From Anodontia alba (lineage: Eukaryota > Mollusca > Bivalvia > Lucinida > Lucinidae): DNA of 64,000 nucleotides. The position numbers and the translations under genes are program-made. Position 1 is the first letter of the stretch. The number at the start of each line of letters is the position of its first letter. Below the pieces are notes generated by a model. It ran no database searches. It saw only the letters and a program-made list of their open reading frames with translations, and was not told where the DNA came from. The DNA lies in assembly GCA_964016985.1 (NCBI GenBank), contig OZ024826.1, positions 62,874,910-62,938,909 on the forward strand, in the 5' to 3' direction. Of the stretch, positions 42,630 through 56,869 are shown in pieces.

Positions 42630-45600
42630 GTGAGGTTTTGTGATCACTCACCGTCCATCGTCGTCGTCGTCGTCCGTACGTCCGTCCGTCCGTCCACAAT
42701 CTTTAAACAACATCTCCTCCTAAACCACTGATTGGATTTTGACCAAACTTCACAGGAATGATCCTTGGTTGGTCCTCTTCCAAAGTTGTTCAAATGGTTC
42801 CGGTCCGTTGCATATCTAGGTCACAGGAGCTAAAAATAGATTTTTTAACTAAAAACTTAAAAAATCTTCTTGTCAGAAACCACTGGACCGATTTCAATAT
42901 AATTTTGCAGAAATGTTCCTTTGGTGATCCTCTACCAAGATTGTTCAAGCCATTCGTTCGTCAAAAAACATGGCCGCCAGGGGGCGGGGCTTATTTCCCC
43001 TATATATCTATATAGAAAACTTTAAAAATCTTCTTGTCAGAAACCACTGGACAGATTTCAATATAATTTTGCAGAAATGTTCCTTTGGTGATCCTCTACC
43101 AAGATTGTTCAAGCCATTTGGATTCATCAAAAAATATGGCTGCCAGGGGGCGGGGCTTATTTTCCCCATATATCTGTATAGAAAACTTTAAAAATCTTCT
43201 TGTCAGAAACCACTGGACCGATTTCAATATAATTTTGCAGAAATGTTCCTTTGGTGATCCTCTACCAAGATTGTTCAAGCCATTTGTATTCGTCAAAAAA
43301 CATGGCCGCCAGGGGGCGGGGCTTATTTTCCCTATATATCTATATAGAAAACTTTAAAAATCTTCTTGTCCGAAACCACTGGACCGATTTCAATATAATT
43401 TTGCAGAAATGTTCCTTTGGTGATCCTCTACCAAGATTGTTCAAGCCATTTGGATTCGTCAAAAAACATGGCCGCCAGGGGGCGGGGCTTATTTTCCCTA
43501 TATAATCTATATAGAAAACTTTTAAAAATCTTCTTGTCCGAAACCACTGGACCGATTTCAATATAATTTTGCAAAAATGTTCCTTTGGTGATCCTCTACC
43601 AAGATTGTTCAAGACATTTGGATTTGTCAGAAAACATGGCCGCCAGGGGGCGGGGCTTATTTTCCCTATATAATCTATATAGAAAACTTTTAAAAATCTT
43701 CTTGTCCGAAACCACTGGACCGATTTCAATATAATTTTGCAAAAATGTTTCTTTGGTGATCCTCTACCAAGATTGTTCAAGACATTTGGATTTGTCAGAA
43801 AACATGGCCGCCAGGGGGCGGGGTTAATTTTCCCTATATAATCTATATAGAAAACTTTTAAAAATCTACTTGTCCACAACCACTGGACCGATTTCAATAT
43901 AATTTTGCAAAAATGTTCCTTTGGTGATCCTCTACCAAGATTGTTAAAGCCATTTGGATTCGTCAAAAAACATGGCCACCAGGGGGCGGGGCTTATTTTC
44001 CGTATATATCTATATAGAAAACTTTAAAAATCTTCTTGTCCGAAACCACTGGACCGATTTCCATATAATTTTGCAGAAATGTTCCTTTGATGTTCCTGTA
44101 CCAAGATTGTTCAAGCCATTTGGATTTGTCAAAAAACATGGCCGCCAGGGGGCGGGGCTTATTTTCACTGTATATCTGTATAGAAAACTTTAAAAATCTT
44201 CTTGTCAGAAACCACTAGACCGATTTCCATATGATTTTGCAGAAATGTTCCTTTGGTTTTCCTGTTGCAAGATTGTTCAAGCCATTTGGATTTGTCAAAA
44301 AACATGGCCGCCAGGGGGGTGGGGCTTATTTTCCTTATATATCTTTATGGAAAACTTTAAAAATCTTCATGTCAGAAACCACTGGACCAATTTCCATATG
44401 ATTTTGCAGAAATTTTCCTTTGGTGATCCTGTTGCAAGATTGTTCAAGCCGCCATGATTCGTTAAAAAAACATGGCCGCTAGGGGGCGGGGTTAATTTTC
44501 CCTATATATCTATATAGAAAACTTTAAAAATCTTCTTGTCATAAACGACTGGACCGATTTCAATATAACTTGGCAGAAATGTTTCCTTAATGACCCTCTA
44601 TCAAGATTGTTCAAGCCATTTGGATTTGTCAAAAAACATGGCCGCCAGGGGGTGGGGCTTATTTTCCCTATATATCTATATAGAAAACTTAAAAAATCTT
44701 CTTGTCAGAAACCACTGGACCGATTTCCATATAATTTTGCAGAAATGTTCCTTTGGTGACTCTCTACCAAGATTGTTCAAACCATTATGATTTGTCAAAA
44801 AACATGGCCGCTAGGGGGCGGGGCTTATTTTCCTATATAATTTATCTATATAGAAAATTTTAATAGTCTTTTCAGAAAGCACTTGACCGATTTCAATGTC
44901 ACTTTGCAGGAATGTTTCTTATGTAACGCTCTATCAAGATTGTTCAAGCCGTCATGATTCGTCAAAAAACATGGCTGCCAGGAGTCGGGGCTTATTTTCC
45001 TTATATATCTATATAGAAAACTTTAAAACTCTTCTTGTTAGAAACCACTGAACCGATTTCATTATAACTGCAGAAATTTTTCCTTGGTGACCCGCTACTA
45101 AGATTGTTCAAGTAATCATGATTCGTCAAAAAACATGGCTGCCTGGGACAGGGCTTATTTTCCCTATATATCTATATATAAAACTTTTAAAAATCTTCTT
45201 GTCCGAAACCACTGGACCGATTTCAATATAATTTTGCAAAAATGTTCCTTTGGTGATCCTCTACCAAGATTGTTCAAGCCATTTGTATTCGTCAAAAAAC
45301 ATGGCCGCCAGGGGGCGGGGCTTATTTTCCCTATATATCTATATAGAAAACTTTAAAAATCTTCTTGTCCGAAACCACTGGACCGATTTCAATATAATTT
45401 TGCAGAAATGTTCCTTTGGTGATCCTCTACCAAGATTGTTCAAGCCATTTGGATTCGTCAAAAAACATGGCCGCCAGGGGGCGGGGCTTATTTTCCTTAT
45501 ATAATCTATATAGAAAACTTTTAAAAATCTTCTTGTCCGAAACCACTGGACCGATTTCAATATAATTTTGCAAAAATGTTCCTTTGGTGATCCTCTACTA

Positions 45601-47927
45601 AGATTGTTCAAGACATTTGGATTCGTCAGAAAACATGGCCGCCAGGGGGCGGGGCTTATTTTCCCTATATAATCTGTATAGAAAACTTTTAAAAATCTTC
45701 TTGTCCACAACCACTGGACCGATTTCAATATAATTTTGCAAAAATGTTCCTTTGGTGATCCTCTACCAAGATTGTTAAAGCCATTTGGATTCGTCAAAAA
45801 ACATGGCCACCAGGGGGCGGGGCTTATTTTCCGTATATATCTATATAGAAAACTTTAAAAATCTTCTTGTCCGAAACCACTGGACCGATTTCCATATAAT
45901 TTTGCAGAAATGTTCCTTTGGTGATCCTGTACCAAGATTATTCAAGCCATTTGGATTTGTCAAAAAACATGGCCGCCAGGGGGCGGGGCTTATTTTCACT
46001 GTATATCTGTATAGAAAACTTTAAAAATCTTCTTGTCAGAAACCACTGGACCGATTTCCATATGATTTTGCAGAAATGTTCCTTTGGTGATCCTGTTGCA
46101 AGATTGTTCAAGCCATTTGGATTTGTCAAAAAACATGGCCGCCAGGGGGGCGGGGCTTATTTTCCTTATATATCTTTATGGAAAACTTTAAAAATCTTCA
46201 TGTCAGAAACCACTGGACCGATTTCCATATGATTTTGCTGAAATGTTCCTTTGGTGATCCTGTTGCAAGATTGTTCAAGCCGCCATGATTCGTTAAAAAA
46301 GCATGGCCGCTAGGGGGCGGGGTTAATTTTCCCTATATATCTATATAGAAAACTTTAAAAATCTTCTTGTCATAAACGACTGGACCGATTTCAATATAAC
46401 TTGGCAGAAATGTTTCCTTAATGACCCTCTATCAAGATTGTTCAAGCCATTTGGATTTGTCAAAAAACATGGCCGCCAGGGGGTGGGGCTTATTTTCCCT
46501 ATATATCTATATAGAAAACTTAAAAAATCTTCTTGTCAGAAACCACTGGACCGATTTCCATATAATTTTGCAGAAATGTTCCTTTGGTGACTCTCTACCA
46601 AGATTGTTCAAGCCATTATGATTTGTCAAAAAACATGGCCGCTAGGGGGCGGGGCTTATTTTCCTATATAATTTATCTATATAGAAAATTTTAATAGTCT
46701 TTTCAGAAAGCACTTGAGCGATTTCAATGTCACTTTGCAGGAATGTTTCTTATGTAACACTCTATCAAGATTGTTCAAGCCGTCATGATTCGTCAAAAAA
46801 CATGGCTGCCAGGAGTCGGGGCTTATTTTCCTTATATATCTATATAGAAAACTTTAAAACTCTTCTTGTTAGAAACCACTGAACCGATTTCATTATAACT
46901 GCAGAAATTTTTCCTTGGTGACCCGCTACTAAGATTGTTCAAGTAATCATGATTCGTCAAAAAACATGGCTACCTGGGGCAAGGCTTATTTTCCCTATAT
47001 ATCTATATATAAAACTTTAAAAATCTTCTTTTCAGAAACCAATGGACCGATTTCAATACAACTTGGCAGGAATGTTTCTTTGGTGACCCTCTACAAAGAT
47101 TGTTCAGGCCGTCATGATTCATCAAAAATCATGGCCGCTAGGGGGCGGGGCTTATTTTCCCTATATATCTATATACAAAAGTTTAAAAATCTTCTCGTAA
47201 GAAACAGTTGGACCGAGTTCAATGTAACTTGGCAGGAATGTTGCTTTGGTGACCTTCTACCAAGATTGTTCAAGCCTTCATGATACGTCAAAAAACACGG
47301 CCCACAGGGGGGGTGGGGCTTATTTTTCATATATATCTGCATAGAAAATTTTAAAATTCTTCTTGTCACATACCCCATGACGGATTTCAATATTACTTGG
47401 CTGGAATGTTGCTTTGGTGAACCTCTATCAAGATTGTACAAGCAATCATGATTCGTCAAAAAACATGGCTGCCATGAGGTGGGGCTTGTTTTCCCTATAT
47501 ATCTAAATAGAAAACTTTAAAAATCTTCTCGTCAGAAACCACTGAACAGATTTCAATATAACTTGGTAGGAATGTTCCTTTGGTGACCCTCTACCAAGTT
47601 TGTTCAAGCTGTCATGATTCGTCAAAAAACATGGCCGTTAGGGCGTAGGGCTTTATAGCTATATAAAACTTTTTAAACCACTGGACCAATTTCAGTATAA
47701 CTTGGCAGAAATGTTCCTTTGGTGACCCTCTTTTAAGATTCAGTTCAGGTCGTCAAGATTTGTAAAAAAACATGGCCAGGGGTGTGGTGGAGGGGGGTGG
47801 GGATGGTTAGTGCTATAAAGTTTATACAAAAATCCTAGAGCAGTGAACTTGGCTGAAACTTCAACAGTAAATATGCAAATCTGTTTGGTCAGGTGAGCGA
47901 TATAGGACCATCATGGTCCTCTTGTTT
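42605..47927 (+). repeat. GCTCACCTGAGC element, copy 1, about 30 monomers of 166 bp
   Basis: The head AGCTCACCTGAGCTGAAAGC (hairpin with CTCAAGGTGAG) is followed by GTCGTCGTCGTCGTCCGTAC and four GTCC repeats. Monomers of 164-168 bp then repeat CTTCTTGTCAGAAACCACTG, GACCGATTTCAATATAATTT, TGCAGAAATGTTCCTTTGGT, CTACCAAGATTGTTCAAGCC, CAAAAAACATGGCCGCCAGG, GGGCGGGGCTTATTTTCC and CTATATAGAAAAC. The tail is CAGGTGAGCGATATAGGACC and ATCATGGTCCTCTTGTTT. A block of about 1,831 bp inside is itself duplicated (for example 43954 and 45785). Apparent ORFs on both strands come from the monomer period and are not genes. Confidence 0.75.
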
Positions 47928-48429
47928 GAGTTCTAATATTACAGAAGCGTATAGGGAGTAGGTACCTTGTCCCCTTAACTCCTCCCACAGTTTTTGGCCG
48001 ATCCTTTTGAAACTTTACATGGGCTTTTAGGATGGCCTGAAGATATGCATGTGGTTTTTTCAGAATCCTGAAATAATTTTTTATTACTTTTTCCGCATTT
48101 TTAACTTAGACATTTTTTTAATTCTAATACTACAGAAGTATATAGGGAGCAGGTACCTTGTCCCATTAACTCCTCCCACAGTTTTTGGCCGATTCTTTTG
48201 AAATTTTACAGGTGTTTTAAGGAGAGTGAAGTTGTGCATGTGGTTTTTTCAGAATCCTGAAATTAATTTTTATTACTTTTTAGACATTTTGAACATAGAC
48301 ATTTTTTGAGTTCTAATACTACAGAAGTGTTTAGGGAGCAGGTACCTTGTCCCCTTAACTCCTCCCACAGTTTTTGGCCGATTCTTTTGAAACTTTACAG
48401 GTGTTTTAAGGATGGTCTGAAGATGTGCA

Positions 48430-48438
<9 letters not shown>
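47928..48438 (+). repeat. 190-bp-monomer spacer, copy 1
   Basis: About two and a half units with ATAGGGAGTAGGTACCTTGT, CCCCTTAACTCCTCCCACAG and GGCCGATCCTTTTGAAACTT. It is nearly identical to 51598-52108. Confidence 0.7.
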
Positions 48439-48463
<25 letters not shown>

Positions 48464-51400
48464 GTGAGCTTTTGTGATCACTCACCGTCCGTCGTCGTCG
48501 TTGTCGTCCGTACGTCCGTCCGTCCGTCCACAATCTTTAAACAACATCTCCTCCTAAACCACTGATTGGATTTTGACCAAACTTCACAGGATTGATCCTT
48601 GGTTGGTCCTCTTTCAAAGTTGTTCAAATGGTTCCGGTCCGTTGCATATCTAGGTCACAGGAGCTAAAAATAGATTTTTTAACTAAAAACTTAAAAAATC
48701 TTCTTGTCAGAAACCACTGGACCGATTTCAATATAATTTTGCAGAAATGTTCCTTTGGTGATCCTCTACCAAGATTGTTCAAGCCATTCGGATTCGTCAA
48801 AAAACATGGCCGCCATGGGGCGGGGCTTATTTTCCCTATATTTCTATATAGAAAACTTTAAAAATCTTCTTGTCAGAAACCACTGGACAGATTTCAATAT
48901 AATTTTGCAGAAATGTTCCTTTGGTGATCCTCTACCAAGATTGTTCAAGCCATTTGGATTCATCAAAAAACATGGCCGCCAAGGGGCGGGGCTTATTTTC
49001 CCCCATATATCTATATAGAAAACTTTAAAAATCTTCTTGTCCGAAACCACTGGACCGATTTCAATATAATTTTGTAGAAATGTTCCTTTGGTGATCCTCT
49101 ACCAAGATTGTTCAAGCCATTTGGATTCGTCAAAAAACATGGCCGCCATGGGGCGGGGCTTATTTTCCCTATATATCTATATAGAAAACTTTAAAAACCT
49201 CTTGTCCGAAACCACTGGGCCGATTTCAATATAATTTTGCAGAAATGTTCCTTTGGTGATCCTCTACGAAGATTGTTGAAGACATTTGGATTCGTCAAAA
49301 AACATGGCCACCAGGGGGCGGGGCTTATTTTCCCTTTATAATCTATAAAGAAAACTTTTAAAAATCTTCTTGTCCGAAACCACTGGACCAATTTCAATAT
49401 AATTTGTCAGAAAGGTTCCTTTGGTGATCCTCTACCAAGATTGTTCAAGCCATTTGGATTCGTCAAAAAACATGGCCACCAGGGGGCGGGGCTTATTTTC
49501 CCTATATTATCTATATAGAAAACTTTAAAAATCTTCTTGTCCGAAACCACTGGACCGATTTCCATATAATTTTGCAGAAATGTTCCTTTGGTGATCCTGT
49601 ACCAAGATTGTTCAAGCCATTTGGATTTGTCAAAAAAAATGGCTGCCAGGGGGCTGGGCTTATTTTCACTGTATATCTGTATAGAAAACTTTAAAAATCT
49701 TCTTGTCAGAAACCACTGGACCGATTTCCATATGATTTTGCAGAAATGTTCCTTTGGTGATCCTGTTGCAAGATTGTTCAAGCCATTTGGATTTGTCAAA
49801 AAACATGGCCGCCAGGGGGGCGGGGCTTATTTTCCTTATATATCTTTATGGAAAACTTTAAAAATCTTCATGTCAGAAACCACTGGACCGATTTCCATAT
49901 GATTTTGCTGAAATGTTCCTTTGGTGATCCTGTTGCAAGATTGTTCAAGCCGCCATGATTCGTTAAAAAAACATGGCCGCTAGGGGGCGGGGTTAATTTT
50001 CCCTATATATCTATATAGAAAACTTTAAAAATCTTCTTGTCATAAACGACTGGACCGATTTCAATATAACTTGGCAGAAATGTTTCCTTAATGACCCTCT
50101 ATCAAGATTGTTCAAGCCATTTGGATTTGTCAAAAAACATGGCCGCCAGGGGGTGGGGCTTATTTTCCCTATATATCTATATAGAAAACTTAAAAAATCT
50201 TCTTGTCAGAAACCACTGGACCGATTTCCATATAATTTTGCAGAAATGTTCCTTTGGTGACTCTCAACCAAGATTGTTCAAGCCATTATGATTTGTCAAA
50301 AAACATGGCCGCTAGGGGGCGGGGCTTATTTTCCTATATAATTTATCTATATAGAAAATTTTAATAGTCTTTTCAGAAAGCACTTGACCGATTTCAATGT
50401 CACTTTGCAGGAATGTTTCTTATGTAACACTCTATCAAGATTGTTCAAGCCGTCATGATTCGTCAAAAAACATGGCCGCCAGGAGTCGGGGCTTATTTTC
50501 CTTATATATCTATATAGAAAACTTTAAAACTCTTCTTGTTAGAAACCACTGAACCGATTTCATTATAACTGCAGAAATTTTTCCTTGGTGACCCGCTACT
50601 AAGATTGTTCAAGTAATCATGATTCGTCAAAAAACATGGCTACCTGGGGCAGGGCTTATTTTCCCTATATATCTATATATAAAACTTTAAAAATCTTCTT
50701 TTCAGAAACCAATGGACCGATTTCAATACAACTTGGCAGGAATGTTTCTTTGGTGACCCTCTACAAAGATTGTTCAGGCCGTCATGATTCATCAAAAATC
50801 ATGGCCGCTAGGGGGCGGGGCTTATTTTCCCTATATATCTATATACAAAAGTTTAAAAATCTTCTCGTAAGAAACAGTTGGACCGAGTTCAATGTAACTT
50901 GGCAGGAATGTTGCTTTGGTGACCTTCTACCAAGATTGTTCAAGCCTTCATGATACGTCAAAAAACACGGCCCACAGGGGGGGTGGGGCTTATTTTTCAT
51001 ATATATCTGCATAGAAAATTTTAAAATTCTTCTTGTCACATACCCCATGACGGATTTCAATATTACTTGGCTGGAATGTTGCTTTGGTGAACCTCTATCA
51101 AGATTGTACAAGCAATCATGATTCGTCAAAAAACATGGCTGCCATGAGGTGGGGCTTGTTTTCCCTATATATCTAAATAGAAAACTTTAAAAATCTTCTC
51201 GTCAGAAACCACTGAACAGATTTCAATATAACTTGGTAGGAATGTTCCTTTGGTGACCCTCTACCAAGTTTGTTCAAGCTGTCATGATTCGTCAAAAAAC
51301 ATGGCCGTTAGGGCGTAGGGCTTTATAGCTATATAAAACTTTTTAAACCACTGGACCAATTTCAGTATAACTTGGCAGAAATGTTCCTTTGGTGACCCTC

Positions 51401-51597
51401 TTTTAAGATTCAGTTCAGGTCGTCAAGATTTGTAAAAAAACATGGCCAGGGGTGTGGTGGAGGGGGGTGGGGATGGTTAGTGCTATAAAGTTTATACAAA
51501 AATCCTAGAGCAGTGAACTTGGCTGAAACTTCAACAGTAAATATGCAAATCTGTTTGGTCAGGTGAGCGATATAGGACCATCATGGTCCTCTTGTTT
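48439..51597 (+). repeat. GCTCACCTGAGC element, copy 2
   Basis: Same head, monomers and tail as copy 1 but 3,159 bp long. With its neighbouring 511-bp spacer it forms a 3,670-bp unit that repeats: equivalent points lie 3,670 bp apart (46421/50091, 48592/52262, 49588/53258). Confidence 0.75.
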
Positions 51598-52099
51598 GAG
51601 TTCTAATATTACAGAAATCTATAGGGAGTAGGTACCTTGTCCCCTTAACTCCTCCCACAGTTTTTGGCCGATCCTTTTGAAACTTTACATGGGCTTTTAG
51701 GATGGCCTGAAGATATGCATGTGGTTTTTTCAGAATCCTGAAATAATTTTTTATTACTTTTTCCGCATTTTTAACTTAGACATTTTTTTAATTCTAATAC
51801 TACAGAAGTATATAGGGAGCAGGTACCTTGTCCCATTAACTCCTCCCACAGTTTTTGGCCGATTCTTTTGAAATTTTACAGGTGTTTTAAGGAGAGTGAA
51901 GTTGTGCATGTGGTTTTTTCAGAATCCTGAAATTAATTTTTATTACTTTTTAGACATTTTGAACATAGACATTTTTTGAGTTCTAATACTACAGAAGTGT
52001 TTAGGGAGCAGGTACCTTGTCCCCTTAACTCCTCCCACAGTTTTTGGCCGATTCTTTTGAAACTTTACAGGTGTTTTAAGGATGGTCTGAAGATGTGCA

Positions 52100-52108
<9 letters not shown>
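51598..52108 (+). repeat. 190-bp-monomer spacer, copy 2
   Basis: Near-identical to 47928-48438, showing that duplication took in the flank as well as the element. Confidence 0.7.
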
Positions 52109-52133
<25 letters not shown>

Positions 52134-55100
52134 GTGAGCTTTTGTGATCACTCACCGTCCGTCGTCGTCGTTGTCGTCCGTACGTCCGTCCGTCCGTCCA
52201 CAATCTTTAAACAACATCTCCTCCTAAACCACTGATTGGATTTTGACCAAACTTCACAGGATTGATCCTTGGTTGGTCCTCTTTCAAAGTTGTTCAAATG
52301 GTTCCGGTCCGTTGCATATCTAGGTCACAGGAGCTAAAAATAGATTTTTTAACTAAAAACTTAAAAAATCTTCTTGTCAGAAACCACTGGACCGATTTCA
52401 ATATAATTTTGCAGAAATGTTCCTTTGGTGATCCTCTACCAAGATTGTTCAAGCCATTCGGATTCGTCAAAAAACATGGCCGCCATGGGGCGGGGCTTAT
52501 TTTCCCTATATTTCTATATAGAAAACTTTAAAAATCTTCTTGTCAGAAACCACTGGACAGATTTCAATATAATTTTGCAGAAATGTTCCTTTGGTGATCC
52601 TCTACCAAGATTGTTCAAGCCATTTGGATTCATCAAAAAACATGGCCGCCAAGGGGCGGGGCTTATTTTCCCCCATATATCTATATAGAAAACTTTAAAA
52701 ATCTTCTTGTCCGAAACCACTGGACCGATTTCAATATAATTTTGTAGAAATGTTCCTTTGGTGATCCTCTACCAAGATTGTTCAAGCCATTTGGATTCGT
52801 CAAAAAACATGGCCGCCATGGGGCGGGGCTTATTTTCCCTATATATCTATATAGAAAACTTTAAAAACCTCTTGTCCGAAACCACTGGACCGATTTCAAT
52901 ATAATTTTGCAAAAATGTTCCTTTGGTGATCCTCTACGAAGATTGTTGAAGACATTTGGATTCGTCAAAAAACATGGCCACCAGGGGGCGGGGCTTATTT
53001 TCCCTTTATAATCTATAAAGAAAACTTTTAAAAATCTTCTTGTCCGAAACCACTGGACCAATTTCAATATAATTTGTCAGAAAGGTTCCTTTGGTGATCC
53101 TCTACCAAGATTGTTCAAGCCATTTGGATTCGTCAAAAAACATGGCCACCAGGGGGCGGGGCTTATTTTCCCTATATTATCTATATAGAAAACTTTAAAA
53201 ATCTTCTTGTCCGAAACCACTGGACCGATTTCCATATAATTTTGCAGAAATGTTCCTTTGGTGATCCTGTACCAAGATTGTTCAAGCCATTTGGATTTGT
53301 CAAAAAAAATGGCTGCCAGGGGGCTGGGCTTATTTTCACTGTATATCTGTATAGAAAACTTTAAAAATTTTCTTGTCAGAAACCACTGGACCGATTTCCA
53401 TATGATTTTGCAGAAATGTTCCTTTGGTGATCCTGTTGCAAGATTGTTCAAGCCATTTGGATTTGTCAAAAAACATGGCCGCCAGGGGGGCGGGGCTTAT
53501 TTTCCTTATATATCTTTATGGAAAACTTTAAAAATCTTCTTGTCAGAAACCACTGGACGAATTTCCATATGATTTTGCAGAAATGTTCCTTTGGTGATCC
53601 TGTTGCAAGATTGTTCAGGCCGCCATGATTCGTTAAAAAACATGGCCGCTGGGGGCGGGGTTAATTTTCCCTATATATCTATATAGAAAACTTTAAAAAT
53701 CTTCTTGTCATAAACGACTGGACCGATTTCAATATAACTTGGCAGAAATGTTTCCTTAGTGACCCTCTATCAAGATTGTTCAAGCCGACATGATTTGTCA
53801 AAAAACATGGCCGCTAGGGGGTGCGGGGCTTATTTTCAATATAATTCTATATAGAAAACTTGAAAAAATCTTGTCGTCAGAAACCACAGGACTGATTTCA
53901 ATATAACTTCGCAGAAATGTTTCCTTGGTGACCCTTTACCAAGATTGTTCAAGCCGTTATGATTTGTCAAAAAACATGGCTGCTGGGGGGCGGGGCTTAT
54001 TTTCCTATATAATTTATCTATATAGAAAATTTTAATAGTCTTTTCAGAAAGCACTTGACCGATTTCAATGTAACTTTGCAGGAATGTTTCTTATGTAACC
54101 CTCTATCAAGATTGTTTAAGCCGTCATGATTCGTCAAAAAACATGGCCGCCAGGAGTCAGGGCTTATTTTCCTTATATATCTATATAGAAAACCTTAAAA
54201 CTCTTCTTGTTAGAACCACTGAACCAATTTCATTATAACTGCAGAAATTTTTCCTTGGTGACCCTCTACTAAGACTGTTCAAGTAATCATGATTCATCAA
54301 AAAACATGGCTGCCTGGGGCAGGGCTTATTTTCCCTATATATCTATATATAAAACTTTAAAAATCTTCTTTTCAGAAACCAATGGACCGATTTCAATACA
54401 ACTTGGCAGGAATGTTTCTTTGGTGACCCTCTACAAAGATTGTTCAGGCTGTCATGATTCATCAAAAATCATGGCCACTAGGGGGCGGGTCTTATTTTCC
54501 CTATATATCTATATAGAAAACTTTAAAAATCTTCTCGTAAGAAACAGTTGGACCGAGTTCAATGTAACTTGGCAGGAATGTTGCTTTGGTGACCTTCTAC
54601 CAAGATTGTTCAAGCCTTCATGATACGTCAAAAACCATGGCCCACAGGGGGTGGGGCTCATTTTTCATATATATCTGCATAGAAAATTTTAAAATTCTTC
54701 TTGTCACATACCCCATGACTGATTTCAATATTACTTGGCTGGAATGTTGCTTTGGTGAACCTCTATCAAGATTGTACAAGCAATCATGATTCGTCAAAAA
54801 ACATGGCTGCCATGGGGTGGGGCTTGTTTTCCCTATATATCTAAATAGAAAACTTTAAAAATCTTCTTGTCAGAAACCACTGAACAGATTTCAATATAAC
54901 TTGGTAGGAATGTTCCTTTGGTGACCCTCTACCAAGTTTGTTCAAGCTGTCATGATTCGTCAAAAAACATAGCCGTTAGGGCGTAGGGCTTTATAGCTAT
55001 ATAAAACTTTTTAAACCACTGGACCAATTTCAATATAACTTGGCAGAAATGTTCCTTTGGTGACCCTCTTTTAAGATTCAGTTCAGGTTGTCAAGATTTG

Positions 55101-55266
55101 TAAAAAAACATGGCCAGGGGTGTGGTGGAGGGGGGTGGGGGTGGTTAGTGCTATAAAGTTTTTACAAAAATCCTAGCGCAGTGAACTTGGCTGAAACTTC
55201 AACAGTAAATATGCAAATCTGTTTGGTCAGGTGAGCGATATAGGACCATCATGGTCCTCTTGTTTT
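52109..55266 (+). repeat. GCTCACCTGAGC element, copy 3
   Basis: It follows copy 2 closely at the 3,670-bp offset, with few differences up to about 53570 and more beyond. The right junction runs CTCTTGTTTTCAGAATTCTG, rejoining the 190-bp monomer (compare GGTTTTTTCAGAATCCTGAA). Confidence 0.75.
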
Positions 55267-56310
55267 CAGAATTCTGAAATTAATTTTTATTACTTTTTAG
55301 ACATTTTGAACATAGACATTTTTTGAGTTTTAATATTACAGAAGCGTATAGGGAGTAGGTACCTTGTCCCCTTAAGTCCTCCCACAGTTTTTGGCCGATC
55401 CTTTTGAAACTTTACATGGGTTTTCAGGATGGCCTGAAGATATGCATGTGGTTTTTTCAGAATCCTGAAATAATTTTTTATTACTTTTTCCACATTTTTA
55501 ACTTAGACATTTTTTGAGTTCTAATACTACAGAAGTATATAGGGAGCAGGTACCTTGTCCCATTAACTCCTCCCACAGTTTTTGGCCGATCCTTTTGAAA
55601 CTTTACAGGTGCTTTAAGGATGGTCTGAAGATATGCATGTGGCTTTTTCGAATCCTGAAATTATTTTGTATTACTTTTTACACGTTTTGAACTTAGACAT
55701 TTTTTGAGTTCTAATATTACAGAAGTCTATAGGGAGTAGGTACATTGTCCCCTTAACTCCTCCCACAGTTTTTGACCGATCCTTTTGAAACTTTACGTGG
55801 GCTTTTAGGATGGCCTGAAAATATGCAGGTGGATTTTTCAGAATCCTGAAATATTTTTTTATTACTTTTTCCGCATTTTTAACTTAGACATTTTTTGAGT
55901 TCTAATATTTCAGAAGTGTATAGGGTGCAGGTACCTTGTCCCCTTAACTCCTCCCACAGTTTTTGTCCGATCCTTTTGAAACTTTACAAGGGCTTTTAGG
56001 ATGGCCTGAAGATATGCATGTGGATTTTTTCAGAATCCTGAAATAATTTTTTACCACTTTTTCTGCATTTTTAACTTAGACATTTTTTTAGTTCTAATAC
56101 TACAGAAGCGTATAGGGAGTAGGTACCTTGACCCCGTAACTCCTACCACAGTTTTAAGCCGATCCTTTGAAACTTTACAGGTGCTTTATGGATGGTCTGA
56201 AGATATGCATGTGGTTTTTTCAGAATCTTGAAATTATTTTTTATCACTGGTTTCCTGCTTCAATACTTAGGTAATTGATACAGGACCAATGGTCCTCTGG
56301 TTAACTTTAC
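55267..56310 (+). repeat. Right part of the 190-bp-monomer array with hairpin tail
   Basis: About five units follow, spaced about 190 bp (GGGAGTAGGTACC-type motifs near 55351, 55549, 55738, 55929 and 56120). The array ends ATACTTAGGTAATTGATACA, GGACCAATGGTCCTCTGG. The hairpin tail is like those of the other elements, so the outer array is itself a tailed element. Confidence 0.65.
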
Positions 56311-56329
56311 CATTTTTAACACCTCAAAT

Positions 56330-56850
56330 AAAAATAAGGCGGGGGACATAAATTCCCCATGGAATTTGCTTGTTCAAGTTATAGCTCTGGGGCCAAAAAT
56401 GGCCCCGCCCTAGGGGTCACATGTTTTACATAGACCCTTACAGGGAAAAAAACTTTAAAAATCTTCTTGTCTGAAACCAGGAGGCCCAGGTCTTTGATAC
56501 TTGGTACACAGCTTTGTCTAGTGGACCTCTACCAAGATTGTTCAAATTAAGCCTTGGGGTCAAAATTGGCCGCAGCCTAGGGGTCACATGTTATACATAG
56601 ACCCTTATAGGGAAAATCCTTTAAAAATCTTGTCTGAAACCAGAAGGCCCAGGTCTTTGATATTTGATCTGTAGCTTCAGCTAGTGGACCTCTACCAAGA
56701 TTGTTCCAATTGTAGCCCTTGGGCCAAAACATTCATTTTCAACAAATTTTAAACATACATAGTCCTCTGAAGAGAAACTAGTCTTTTAGAATATACTAGA
56801 GACAATGACACTCAGGTGAGCAAAATAGGGCCCACAGTCAGATACGCAGC
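56330..56850 (+). repeat. Array of about 185-bp monomers
   Basis: Three units share ACTTTAAAAATCTTCTTGTC, GAAACCAGGAGGCCCAGGTC, AGTGGACCTCTACCAAGATT, GTTCAAATT and CCTAGGGGTCACATGTTTTA. The end has ACTCAGGTGAGCAAAATAGG. Some phrases are shared with the 166-bp monomer, suggesting common descent. Confidence 0.6.
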
Positions 56851-56869
56851 TTATTTAGGCTTCTGGCTC

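Noticed and set aside
43340..45797. Long open frames of 208 and 152 codons with 56-residue repeats on the minus strand, and many on the + strand
   Set aside because: They arise because some monomers are 168 bp, a multiple of three. Frames are open on both strands, break wherever monomers are 164-167 bp, and have no start context or splice signals. They are satellite shadows.
42605..55266. CRISPR-like array
   Set aside because: Monomers are contiguous 166-bp units without unique spacers, in an animal genome.
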